From positions 248,001-312,000 of the forward strand of contig NZ_PEAX01000004.1 of the NCBI RefSeq assembly GCF_002807685.1: a DNA stretch of 64,000 bases, given 5' to 3'. Made by a program: the position numbers and the translations under genes. Shown piece after piece: positions 30,838 to 37,833 of the stretch. This DNA is from Neoalteromonas flava. GTDB lineage: Bacteria > Pseudomonadota > Gammaproteobacteria > Enterobacterales > Alteromonadaceae. Position 1 is the stretch's first letter. Each line of letters starts with the position of its first letter. The notes below the pieces were generated by a model. It had not been told where the DNA came from. It was given only the letters and a program-made list of their open reading frames with translations, and made no database searches.

Positions 30838-30872
30838 AAGCCAAGACAGTCCAAAGACGTCTTGGCTTTTTT
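30838..30872 (+). terminator. terminator supplied by the island after the tRNA
   Basis: AAGCCAAGAC (30838-30847) pairs with GTCTTGGCTT (30859-30868), followed by a T run. It lies 7 bases after the CCA end, on the island side of attL, so it ends tRNA-Phe transcription in place of the native terminator now at 37739. Confidence 0.85.
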
Positions 30873-30945
30873 ATTTTCTTGATAAATATCACCGGGTTAC
30901 AATCCTAAAAAGTCCATTCTGGGTTGATTCCTTCTTGGTAGTAAA

Positions 30946-30968
30946 GTAACACTATAAGTAACACATTT
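30946..30968. repeat. left arm-type repeat (tandem GTAACAC)
   Basis: Two GTAACAC motifs spaced by five bases. A 23-bp copy with 20 matches lies at 37636-37658 in the same orientation, and an inverted single motif (GTGTTAC) lies at 30986-30992, just before the integrase start. Such positions fit integrase arm-binding sites. No protein-binding evidence is available. Confidence 0.6.
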
Positions 30969-30995
30969 ATTTAACCAACCTTTTGGTGTTACAAA

Positions 30996-32219
30996 ATGGG
31001 TCGTACAACCAAGCCGCTGTCTGCTACACAAGTAGAAAATGCCAAACCTAAAGAGAAAGAATACAACCTCTCAGATGGGCAAGGCCTGCATTTGAGGGTA
31101 AGGCCAAATGGGTCAAAATCTTGGTTATTTAATTATTCTTGCCCATCATCCAAAAAGCGAACCAATATTGGTTTAGGCAAATATCCTGTTGTTTCATTAT
31201 CTGAAGCAAGAATATTACGAAATGAAAATCTGCGATTGTTAGCTGGCGGAACAGATCCGAAAGAGCATAGGCTATTGGTCAAAGAGGAGGCAAGGCTGGG
31301 TGGAGAGTTGACTTTTAGAGTAGTAGCTTACGAATGGCTAGCATTACAAAAAACTAGAGTTAAAAGTAATACCCGAGAAGACATTGAGAAGTCACTCATA
31401 AAAAATGTGTTCCCGTTTATAGGTGAAATGCCAATAGCTAAAATAGGCTTCCGCCACATAAAGCATGATGTAGTAGAAAGAATAATTGGTCGAAATTCAC
31501 TAGAGATTGCGAGGAAAGTCGCTCGCAGAATTAATCAAGTAATGACATTTGCGTTACTAAATGAATATATCGATTACAACCCAGCGCGAGAGTTAAGTAA
31601 GCTTATTCCTTCATCTCAGCAAAAAAATCTTCCAGCATTGAGCCCTGAACAACTTCCCGAATTAATGCGTGCGGCCCATTTTTCTACCATGACTCTTCAG
31701 ACAAGATGTTTATTTGAGTGGCAGCTACATACAATGACTCGACCTGGTGAGGCTGCATCAGCCGAATGGTTTGAGATTAGTCTAAAGGAGCGAATGTGGA
31801 TTATTCCTGCGGATAAAATGAAGGCAGGTCGTGAACATAAGATACCGCTAACTGAATCTACTATTAAGATACTGAAATTAATGAAGCCTATCAGTGGGCA
31901 TAGAAAGTTTGTTTTCCCATCTATGACCAACCCGAATTCTCATATGAGCAATGAGACTATCAATAGAGCGTTGAAGCGCATGGGGTTTGAAGGTAGGACT
32001 GTTGCACATGGTCTTCGATCGTTGGCAAGTACCACATTAAATGAACAAGGGTTCGATCCTAACGTCATTGAAATGGCGCTTGCTCACAAAGACCCAGATA
32101 GGGTTAGGGCCGCATATAATCGTGCAGAATACCTAAAGCATAGATGCGAAATGATGATGTGGTGGTCGCAACATATCATCGACGCCTCAAACAAGAATTT
32201 AAACAGTGTTATCTGTTGA
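30996..32219 (+). CDS. int: tyrosine integrase (P4-like)
   Basis: 407 residues. The N-terminal arm-binding domain (about 1-90) has the typical YNLSDGQGLHLRVRPNGSKSW stretch split across positions 23-43. The catalytic domain contains Arg in TRPGEA near residue 249, Lys around IPADKMKAGREH, HGLR near 342, His in LAHKD and Tyr in AAYNRA. It would catalyse integration and excision at tRNA-Phe. Orientation away from the tRNA with the start 164 bases from it is the usual arrangement. No strong ribosome binding site precedes ATG 30996. Confidence 0.95.
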   Translation: MGRTTKPLSATQVENAKPKEKEYNLSDGQGLHLRVRPNGSKSWLFNYSCPSSKKRTNIGLGKYPVVSLSEARILRNENLRLLAGGTDPKEHRLLVKEEARLGGELTFRVVAYEWLALQKTRVKSNTREDIEKSLIKNVFPFIGEMPIAKIGFRHIKHDVVERIIGRNSLEIARKVARRINQVMTFALLNEYIDYNPARELSKLIPSSQQKNLPALSPEQLPELMRAAHFSTMTLQTRCLFEWQLHTMTRPGEAASAEWFEISLKERMWIIPADKMKAGREHKIPLTESTIKILKLMKPISGHRKFVFPSMTNPNSHMSNETINRALKRMGFEGRTVAHGLRSLASTTLNEQGFDPNVIEMALAHKDPDRVRAAYNRAEYLKHRCEMMMWWSQHIIDASNKNLNSVIC

Positions 32220-32245
32220 GGATATTAGTACTGGGCTATTTGCAT

Positions 32246-32884
32246 ATGAGTGTAGTGATTAGTAAAGATTTACGCAGTGAGTTATCCAAACAAGCAAAAA
32301 TAGGAGGGGTAGAAAAGGTAGAAGATTTGTTAGAGGAAACCATTGAGTTAATTGAAATACATACAGAGCCGACCAGAACCCCAGAAGATGGTTTATCAAT
32401 GTCTAAGAAGCCGTCATCACATAATCGGACTTTAAATGCGTTAGCTAACGGTATGCATAGAGCTAAAGATAGTTTTGTTGAATTGGATGAGTCGTTTAAA
32501 GAAAAATTTGAACAAGCACTAGTTATGCAGCTTTATAAAAAAGCAGCGCATAAACTTAAAGACACAGACGAAAGTCGAAAATTAATAACGACTCTGATGG
32601 ATATTGTTTCCACCCCAGAGTTATTTTTAATACTTCGCGATAGTGCGAAATACTCAATCATAAAGTCAATCAAAATCAAACGCGAGCCACTGGTTTATCA
32701 GTTTGTTCATGAGTTATTGATACTTTGGTTTAAATACGGCGGTAAAGTCACAAGATCCAGAAGTGCATGGTATAGATACTTGAATTTAGCATCTAACGCT
32801 ATTCCACAGTTTTATGTAGATGGTCACGCGGACCGTTTACAAAAGTATTTATCTATTTGTGAGAATATTCAAAGTAGTGAGTAA
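32246..32884 (+). CDS. uncharacterised island protein
   Basis: 212 residues from ATG 32246 (MSVVISKDLRSELSKQAKIGG); the open frame begins earlier, inside the integrase gene, but that part reads like shadow sequence. The protein is charged and helical, without a signal peptide or membrane segment. I see no recognisable catalytic motif. It starts 27 bases after the integrase stop, so it may be co-transcribed with it. A GGAG motif at 32887-32890 lies just after its stop but no gene starts there. Confidence 0.65.
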   Translation: MSVVISKDLRSELSKQAKIGGVEKVEDLLEETIELIEIHTEPTRTPEDGLSMSKKPSSHNRTLNALANGMHRAKDSFVELDESFKEKFEQALVMQLYKKAAHKLKDTDESRKLITTLMDIVSTPELFLILRDSAKYSIIKSIKIKREPLVYQFVHELLILWFKYGGKVTRSRSAWYRYLNLASNAIPQFYVDGHADRLQKYLSICENIQSSE

Positions 32885-32936
32885 AAGGAGCAATTCTTGC
32901 GCGCTAGCTAATTAATCTGGTCTTTTTAGATCTGGA

Positions 32937-32982
32937 AAATCGCCTTTAGTGCAAATTCGCACTTTATTTAAAAAGGTGATTT
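32937..32982 (+). promoter_or_regulatory. hairpin covering the alpA ribosome binding site
   Basis: AAATCGCCTTT (32937-32947) can pair over 11 positions, one of them G-U, with AAAGGTGATTT (32972-32982), which ends at the alpA ATG and contains the AAGGTG ribosome binding site. Inside, AGTGC (32948-32952) pairs with GCACT (32959-32963). The structure would hide the start site in RNA. A DNA operator or a terminator of the upstream message is the alternative. Confidence 0.55.
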
Positions 32983-33243
32983 ATGAATAGAATGGTACTG
33001 CGTCTTCCACACGTTTTAGAATTAACAGGCTTATCTAAGTCTACGATTTACGCACGCATTAAAATCGGAGTTTTTCCAAAACCTATCAATTTAGGTGGTA
33101 ACTCTAGAGGGTGGCTTGACCAGGAAGTCCGGCAAACAATAGGTTTTATGGCTTGTGGAGATGACATACAGACATTAAAAAGTAATGTTGCAAAACTCGT
33201 TGCTCAGAGACGCAATACGTTGATTATGGATGAGGTGGCGTAG
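32983..33243 (+). CDS. AlpA family transcriptional regulator
   Basis: 86 residues of the AlpA/excisionase-like winged-helix family. The recognition part is LTGLSKSTIYARIKIGVFPKPINLGG, within residues 14-39, then SRGWLDQEV. In P4-like elements AlpA-type proteins activate or repress integrase and excision genes, and they can act as directionality factors. The C-terminal extension of about 30 residues is unusual in length but simple. It is followed after two bases by the next gene. Confidence 0.92.
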   Translation: MNRMVLRLPHVLELTGLSKSTIYARIKIGVFPKPINLGGNSRGWLDQEVRQTIGFMACGDDIQTLKSNVAKLVAQRRNTLIMDEVA

Positions 33244-33245
33244 TT

Positions 33246-33524
33246 ATGATTAAAAAAATACGTGACTTCTTTAGATCTGAGAAAGAAATAACTCAGCATG
33301 AGGCTGCCTTTATCCTTGCTAAGAAAACCAATAACATTAGTCGGGGTTGGTTATTCGAACTGGCTGATAATAGGCGGGCGAAGGCTCTCAAAGATGTAGG
33401 AACAATACCTTTTGAAAAGAAAGGGATCTATGTTTTCTACCGGAAAGGAGATATTGAGGCTGTTGCCTATGCACTCAAATGTGCAGAGGATGCTAAAACA
33501 AAGCCAGTGAAGCTATTCCCTTAA
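33246..33524 (+). CDS. small uncharacterised island protein
   Basis: 92 residues, basic and soluble, with a central stretch NNISRGWLFELADNRRAKALK and a C-terminal IYVFYRKGDIEAVAYALK. The general form suggests a small DNA-binding protein, but I cannot name a family. It sits between alpA and the HUH-like gene with gaps of two and one bases, so the three genes form one transcription unit. Confidence 0.7.
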   Translation: MIKKIRDFFRSEKEITQHEAAFILAKKTNNISRGWLFELADNRRAKALKDVGTIPFEKKGIYVFYRKGDIEAVAYALKCAEDAKTKPVKLFP

Positions 33525-33525
33525 A

Positions 33526-34422
33526 ATGACAAAAAGGGAAAAAAGAGCAGTCGTTGGCGGACGCCAGCGACTGTTTGGTATCACACGAATTGCAAGAGTG
33601 TTGGCAAAATCATCACGATGTATTGCCGATAGTTATCGAGTACCTGAAATAAGCCCATACCTAAAGAGCTATCGCGTAAGTGATTTGCCAACTATTAGGC
33701 GTTTTAGAGAGATCCATAAAATTCATATATTGAATAAGTCGCAAAACGTTTGCTTTGCACTTAGGTTGGCTATGACGTCTCTACTTTCAACCCCTGCTTC
33801 TATTGGAAAAGATGCATCAAAAAAGCCTGTGATAATGTGTACGATCCGTTTCAATAATGATTTTTCAGCGAATCTTTCCTCACGCCCCGATCCGGTTAAT
33901 TATTATGGGCGTTTAGTAAAATCTAGGCTTAGCAAGCTAGGGATTAAAAACTTTTTTTTAGTGTTGGAGAGCAATGGTAGTAACGACACAAAAAGCTCAC
34001 CAGAGGGGCTTCACGCGCATATCGTATTAAATACTAATGGAATATGCTTGAAGTTGATATCTCGCAATTTAAAGCGCTTTAAAGAGCTTCTAAAAGACAA
34101 AAATGACAATGTGGCTAAGTCGGCACTGGCTATTACTTCTGGCTACAAAAAAAAGCTATTCTTCCAGTCATCATTAGAAGCGAGTATTTTTGAAAACTTT
34201 ATTGCAGGTGATCTTTCGGAGTGGTCAAAAGATACACGATCAAATGGAGCCAGAATATCCTTTGTATATGAAGAAAAATGCGTGACTGACTTGGATGTTG
34301 GGCTTGCAGACTATTTATCAAAATCATTGCACCAGCAAATATTTAAAGGACATAGAAACTATTATATTTGTCGAGCTCTTATACAAAAGATGAAACTGAA
34401 TTTTGAAAAGCTATTACAGTGA
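33526..34422 (+). CDS. HUH-like protein, candidate replication initiator
   Basis: 298 residues. A central beta-strand, MCTIRFN near residue 106, is followed by GLHAHIVLN with His163-Ala-His165 and by DYLSKSL with Tyr263 and Lys266. The order strand-HxH-Y(xx)K is that of HUH rolling-circle initiators and relaxases. The N-terminal 95 residues are basic and may bind DNA. The function is inferred from these short motifs only, since no full-length family is recognised. The position after alpA fits a replication gene of a satellite-like element. Confidence 0.55.
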   Translation: MTKREKRAVVGGRQRLFGITRIARVLAKSSRCIADSYRVPEISPYLKSYRVSDLPTIRRFREIHKIHILNKSQNVCFALRLAMTSLLSTPASIGKDASKKPVIMCTIRFNNDFSANLSSRPDPVNYYGRLVKSRLSKLGIKNFFLVLESNGSNDTKSSPEGLHAHIVLNTNGICLKLISRNLKRFKELLKDKNDNVAKSALAITSGYKKKLFFQSSLEASIFENFIAGDLSEWSKDTRSNGARISFVYEEKCVTDLDVGLADYLSKSLHQQIFKGHRNYYICRALIQKMKLNFEKLLQ

Positions 34423-34707
34423 GATTATAAAAAGTCCTAGAGCCAAGTGATTCCCGGTGTATCTATCGAGATTCAAAAACTTGTGGCTCATAGAACGAAC
34501 CTTATAGAAGAGTTTTGATTCATTTCTAAGTGGTTTTTATTTGAAGTTCAGCGAAGGGTTTTAAAGTTGTTACCTTTTTTTACCTCGCCCGTACCCCTAT
34601 ATATTTGAATTCGCAACCCTTACACAAGGTAGCTACTGTAGTATTTTTGTGTAAATATGTTCCGAAAAGCAAAGTTGCTTAGTTATCCACTGCGGCAGGG
34701 AATACGC
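34423..34707 (+). promoter_or_regulatory. intergenic region before the cargo cassette
   Basis: 285 bases, no gene seen. An 8-bp perfect inverted repeat, TTACACAA (34620-34627) and TTGTGTAA (34647-34654), lies 54-88 bases before the start of the next gene. Several A+T-rich stretches could serve as promoter elements (TATATA at 34599 region). It probably holds the cassette promoter and an operator. Confidence 0.45.
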
Positions 34708-35313
34708 ATGAGTGAAAATAAGACGAGTAGCATGCCAAGTACATTGAAACTGGTTCTAATAAGTTGTTTCGCTACTTTGATAATTGCCATTCTACTTCTA
34801 TCTATCGGGATTTATGTTCTCGAACCAGTGAGTGAAATTGCAAATCGGCTTATAGCAGCCGGCATTAGCCAATCAGAAGTCCAACAGGTAGTCGAATTAG
34901 CGCAGAGTAATATCTATGAAGCAGTAATTTCGTTTTTAGTATTTGCTAACGGCGTAATTGTCGCTCTTTCCGTTTGGTACATCAAAACTAACTCTCATGA
35001 AAGAGCTGAGGCGTTGATTGATGAAAGAGCGAAAAAGTATTTTGAAGGTCTAGAGTTCAAAAAGCTCGTGCAAGAAGAAGTAGAGCAAAGGGGAAGAGAG
35101 TATTTGGAGTTAGCTCAAGGAGATATGCAAGAAACTTCTACTCTGTTTGAAAAAGCGTATAGTGATTTCACTTCGAAAAGTAACCAAATAGATTCGAATT
35201 ATCATAGAATTCAAGAGCTTGAGCGAAATGTTAGGATTATTGCTGCGACAGTGGCTGATTTGGACTCTATTGAAACTGAAGGCTCTGAACTAAGACTGGA
35301 AAAGGAAAACTAG
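34708..35313 (+). CDS. membrane-anchored coiled-coil protein of the cargo cassette
   Basis: 201 residues from ATG 34708, which follows AGGG at 34697-34700; the open frame could start at 34657. TM helix 1 lies at about residues 13-37 and TM helix 2 at about 72-97 (AVISFLVFANGVIVALSVWYI), so about 35 residues face the other side of the membrane. The C-terminal 100 residues are a charged coiled coil in the cytoplasm. I recognise no family. The stop TAG is followed at once by the next ATG, indicating translational coupling with the peptidase. Confidence 0.75.
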   Translation: MSENKTSSMPSTLKLVLISCFATLIIAILLLSIGIYVLEPVSEIANRLIAAGISQSEVQQVVELAQSNIYEAVISFLVFANGVIVALSVWYIKTNSHERAEALIDERAKKYFEGLEFKKLVQEEVEQRGREYLELAQGDMQETSTLFEKAYSDFTSKSNQIDSNYHRIQELERNVRIIAATVADLDSIETEGSELRLEKEN

Positions 35314-35856
35314 ATGGCATATGTGAAAAAAGGATTGATTGAAAGAAAGCAAGGTCAAGTAGATGCGTCCTTGCGAGATCCCGAGCATTTAATTCAACTA
35401 GCAGAAGAAAAGGGAATATGCACAAGTCCGTTAAATATTGCTGCTTTAGTTGCGGAGTTAGGAATTGCAGTTAGATATGAGCCAATGCCTGAAGATGATT
35501 CTGGCAGCCTCATGCTTGATAAAGCTACGGGTAAATGGGTAATGACGATTAACTCTCTTCACCACCCGCATCGACAGCGTTTTACGATGGCTCATGAATT
35601 AGGTCATCATGCTAGACATGCGCCCCTGTCTGATGAATTCAGAGATAAAAATTTCTTTAGAAACGCTGAGTCGAATGCAATGGAGCGAGAAGCAAACGCG
35701 TTTGCTGCTGAACTATTAATGCCTAAAGATAAATTTGAGAATTTTATTGCTAACACTTCAGATGAAATTGAGCAAATAGCTAAGCACTTTCAAGTATCGT
35801 CTTTGGCGGTGAGGGTAAGAGCTAAAGAGTTGGGATATTCGGGGCATAATTTATGA
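35314..35856 (+). CDS. ImmA/IrrE-type zinc metallopeptidase
   Basis: 180 residues. The zinc motif HELGH lies at residues 94-98 (MAHELGHHARH), and a second conserved helix MEREANAFAAELLMP carries the probable Glu ligand at 126. Family members cleave a partner regulator when DNA damage or another signal arrives (ImmA in ICEBs1, IrrE in Deinococcus). No helix-turn-helix partner is encoded beside it; its neighbours are the coiled-coil protein and the beta-family protein, with which it shares an ATGA overlap. Confidence 0.92.
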   Translation: MAYVKKGLIERKQGQVDASLRDPEHLIQLAEEKGICTSPLNIAALVAELGIAVRYEPMPEDDSGSLMLDKATGKWVMTINSLHHPHRQRFTMAHELGHHARHAPLSDEFRDKNFFRNAESNAMEREANAFAAELLMPKDKFENFIANTSDEIEQIAKHFQVSSLAVRVRAKELGYSGHNL

Positions 35857-36947
35857 ACCCGTTGTACTTTCCTATAATCAAGACGAGAGATGCTGAGCTT
35901 CGTGCGATGGAGAAGTTGAGTGCAGATACAAAGAGATTAATCTGTCCTATTTATGAGTTAACAAAATCAAGAAAAACCTCAAAAGTGCCGGATGGGGACA
36001 TTCATCGCAGAATGTCACAGTTGGCAGAAATTCAAGGTGAAGACGAATTCATTTTAGATTTATCAACAGACAAAAATTATATAAATCCTCAAATCGAGCA
36101 ACTATTGTTGCCAGATCATGGCTTTAATGAATGGTATCTGTTTATAGCTGAAAACCATAGAGAACTGAATATCATTCCTATGGTGCACGTATACGAAGAT
36201 GAAGATGGCGTAGCTGATGAAGTAAAGAGTTTCGTATCGAAAATTTCTGCAATCAAAAGAAAAATAGCAGTTCGATTGCCACATAACCTAACAATGCCCC
36301 AGATTAATCAGTGTCTAGACGCGATAACACAAAGCATGGATGGGTCATGTAAGCTAATAGTTATTTTCGACGCTAATTTTGTTGATAGGAATAATGAGTC
36401 GATAAATAGAGTGATAGGATCATTCATAGAGTGCTGTGTTGCTACAGAAATGTTTAATCAGTATCTCAGTGACGTAGTTGTAGTTTCGTCAACATTCCCA
36501 TCAGACGTTAAGTCTGCGGGAAACCATGATTCAACTGGAGAGTTTTATGTTTACGAAGAAGATATCTATCAGGCGGTAAAAGCTGATCAAAATACTCCGA
36601 ACGTATCTTATGGTGATTACGCTTCCATTAACACTGAACAAATTGAAATGAGAGGTGGGACATTTGTTCCTCGAATTGATATTGCTTACGTTGAAAATGA
36701 ACGGGATAAGTTTTTCTACAAAAGGTATCGCCGTGACGATGGGAGTTACCCTCGATGTGCAAGAGAGGTGCTAGCTGATCGTCGATATATAAATGGACAA
36801 AACTGGTCAAACGAAGAGATTAGAAACGCAAGTGTAGATAAGCCAAGCGGCATTAGTCCTGCATATTGGATCTCAGTGAGAATGGAGTACTACATCAATT
36901 TGAAAGTAGACCGTAGGAAGGTTGACCTAAATTCTCCTGAGCGGTAA
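35853..36947 (+). CDS. beta-family protein (T4 beta protein-like)
   Basis: 364 residues. The N-terminus (NPLYFPIIKTRDAELRAMEKL, within residues 2-22, then RLICPIYELTKSRK) is the typical opening of the beta-protein family, first named from phage T4. Members occur in mobile elements next to restriction or nuclease-like genes; their activity is not known to me. The ATG overlaps the peptidase stop by four bases. It overlaps the convergent sce7726-like gene by 21 bases at its 3' end. Confidence 0.82.
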   Translation: MNPLYFPIIKTRDAELRAMEKLSADTKRLICPIYELTKSRKTSKVPDGDIHRRMSQLAEIQGEDEFILDLSTDKNYINPQIEQLLLPDHGFNEWYLFIAENHRELNIIPMVHVYEDEDGVADEVKSFVSKISAIKRKIAVRLPHNLTMPQINQCLDAITQSMDGSCKLIVIFDANFVDRNNESINRVIGSFIECCVATEMFNQYLSDVVVVSSTFPSDVKSAGNHDSTGEFYVYEEDIYQAVKADQNTPNVSYGDYASINTEQIEMRGGTFVPRIDIAYVENERDKFFYKRYRRDDGSYPRCAREVLADRRYINGQNWSNEEIRNASVDKPSGISPAYWISVRMEYYINLKVDRRKVDLNSPER

Positions 36948-37553
36948 AGAGGGCGGTTTTGAAAGTGTAACCAAATCGTCCTTTGTTAGAGTCCCAGACG
37001 TGTCATTTAGTATTTGATTTAACACTTTTGAGTACTTCTCAAAGATATATTTTCTTGATATGGCTTTGGCGTCTTTTTGAGTTAAGTCAATTGAAAGTTG
37101 TTTACACATATCGAAGGTCGCTATGTACTTTCGTTGTTGCTTTCCATTAATAAGATTAGTTAACGCATCTGAAGGTACTGAGCTTAATAGCGATAATTTA
37201 TTTTGCTTTTTAAATATTTGTCCTTTTCTCAACGTTTTGGCGCTACCGTCATCTATAAGAACTATCCCAGACCATTTAGGAGCCACAGACCTTATTTTTT
37301 TTAAATTTTCTGGTTCGCATACAGTGTAAACTACATCGAAATACTTTCGATAATCTTCTAGTTGTTTAGGTAACACATCAACTTTGTCATTAGCACTTTT
37401 AATTTCGAAACCAATAGTCAGATTTTTTCTAATACAAATTACATCAGCCCGCCGTCTTCCAAACAAAAAAGGAGCTTCGGTACCCAAACCGCTAATTTCT
37501 TTATCTTTCAAAAGCTCTTCAATAAGCCTTAATTTTAGAAAAGTCTCTGACAT
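36927..37553 (-). CDS. sce7726-like protein with PD-(D/E)xK-like motif
   Basis: 208 residues. RRRADVICI with Asp near residue 37, followed by TIGFEIKSANDKVDVLPKQL with Glu and Lys about 15 residues later, fits the D-(E/Q)xK core of the restriction-endonuclease-like fold; LEDYRKYFDVVYTVCE continues it. The length and layout resemble the sce7726 family, which often stands beside beta-family (sce7725) genes. Family name from memory. It is convergent with the beta gene and must have its own promoter. Confidence 0.75.
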   Translation of the reverse strand: MSETFLKLRLIEELLKDKEISGLGTEAPFLFGRRRADVICIRKNLTIGFEIKSANDKVDVLPKQLEDYRKYFDVVYTVCEPENLKKIRSVAPKWSGIVLIDDGSAKTLRKGQIFKKQNKLSLLSSVPSDALTNLINGKQQRKYIATFDMCKQLSIDLTQKDAKAISRKYIFEKYSKVLNQILNDTSGTLTKDDLVTLSKPPSLPLRRI

Positions 37554-37560
37554 TTTATTA

Positions 37561-37574
37561 TGTATATATATACA
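37561..37574. promoter_or_regulatory. palindrome upstream of the sce7726-like gene
   Basis: A perfect 14-bp palindrome, TGTATATATATACA, ends 8 bases before the gene's ATG on the opposite strand. It could be an operator or part of a -10 region. No ribosome binding site is seen between it and the start. Confidence 0.4.
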
Positions 37575-37635
37575 GATATCCAGATTATAGTAACGTCAGT
37601 TGATATTTGAAAGAGTCAATCTACATGAGTTTTTT

Positions 37636-37658
37636 GTAACACTAATTGTAACACATTT
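37636..37658. repeat. right arm-type repeat (tandem GTAACAC)
   Basis: Copy of the left repeat at 30946-30968, identical at 20 of 23 positions; the three differences are all in the spacer between the two GTAACAC motifs. It lies about 58 bases inside attR. Confidence 0.6.
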
Positions 37659-37716
37659 TGTTTTGCGTGATTATTATTGCAGCTAAAACAATTGCTTAAT
37701 TCGTTTTGTCGATGCT

Positions 37717-37731
37717 GCCTCTGGGCACCAT
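37717..37731 (+). repeat. attR, direct repeat of the tRNA-Phe 3' end
   Basis: Exact 15-bp copy of attL at 30818-30832. It is a truncated tRNA end with no functional tRNA 5' part, and marks the right boundary of the island. Confidence 0.9.
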
Positions 37732-37738
37732 TATTCCC

Positions 37739-37767
37739 AAAGCCCTGCTTATCAAGCAGGGCTTTTT
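37739..37767 (+). terminator. displaced native tRNA-Phe terminator
   Basis: AAAGCCCTGCTT (37739-37750) pairs with AAGCAGGGCTTT (37754-37765) and is followed by Ts. It starts 8 bases after attR, so before integration it would have stood directly behind the tRNA-Phe gene. It can also work for the minus strand, where AAA/TTT symmetry gives a T run. Confidence 0.85.
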
Positions 37768-37833
37768 CGTTTTAGGCCGACACGCAAGGCTTATCGGTGC
37801 CGGTTCAGCAATAGATCTTGCGTGAGCAAAAGC

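Larger units (their letters stand above)
30818..37731. mobile_element. integrative genomic island in tRNA-Phe
   Basis: A 6.9-kb element bounded by 15-bp exact direct repeats that copy the tRNA 3' end. Next to the tRNA is a tyrosine integrase, then an unknown gene, AlpA, another small gene, a HUH-like protein, and a cargo cassette of three forward genes plus one convergent gene. The base composition is visibly richer in A+T than the flanks. It has no capsid, portal, terminase, relaxosome or pilus genes, so it is a small integrative or satellite-like element, not a prophage or conjugative element. All island genes appear intact. Confidence 0.92.

Noticed and set aside
30543-30854. Minus-strand open frame of 103 codons over yggX and tRNA-Phe
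   Set aside because: It overlaps a real gene and a tRNA; it is a shadow frame.
32144-32245. Upstream extension of the island gene at 32246
   Set aside because: The frame lies inside the integrase gene and encodes no recognisable start; ATG 32246 begins a plausible N-terminus.
34423-34480. Hairpin GAGCCAAG/CTTGTGGCTC after the HUH-like gene as a terminator
   Set aside because: The arms are about 40 bases apart, imperfect and lack a T run.
30818-37731. Intact prophage
   Set aside because: No capsid, portal, tail, terminase or lysis genes are present.
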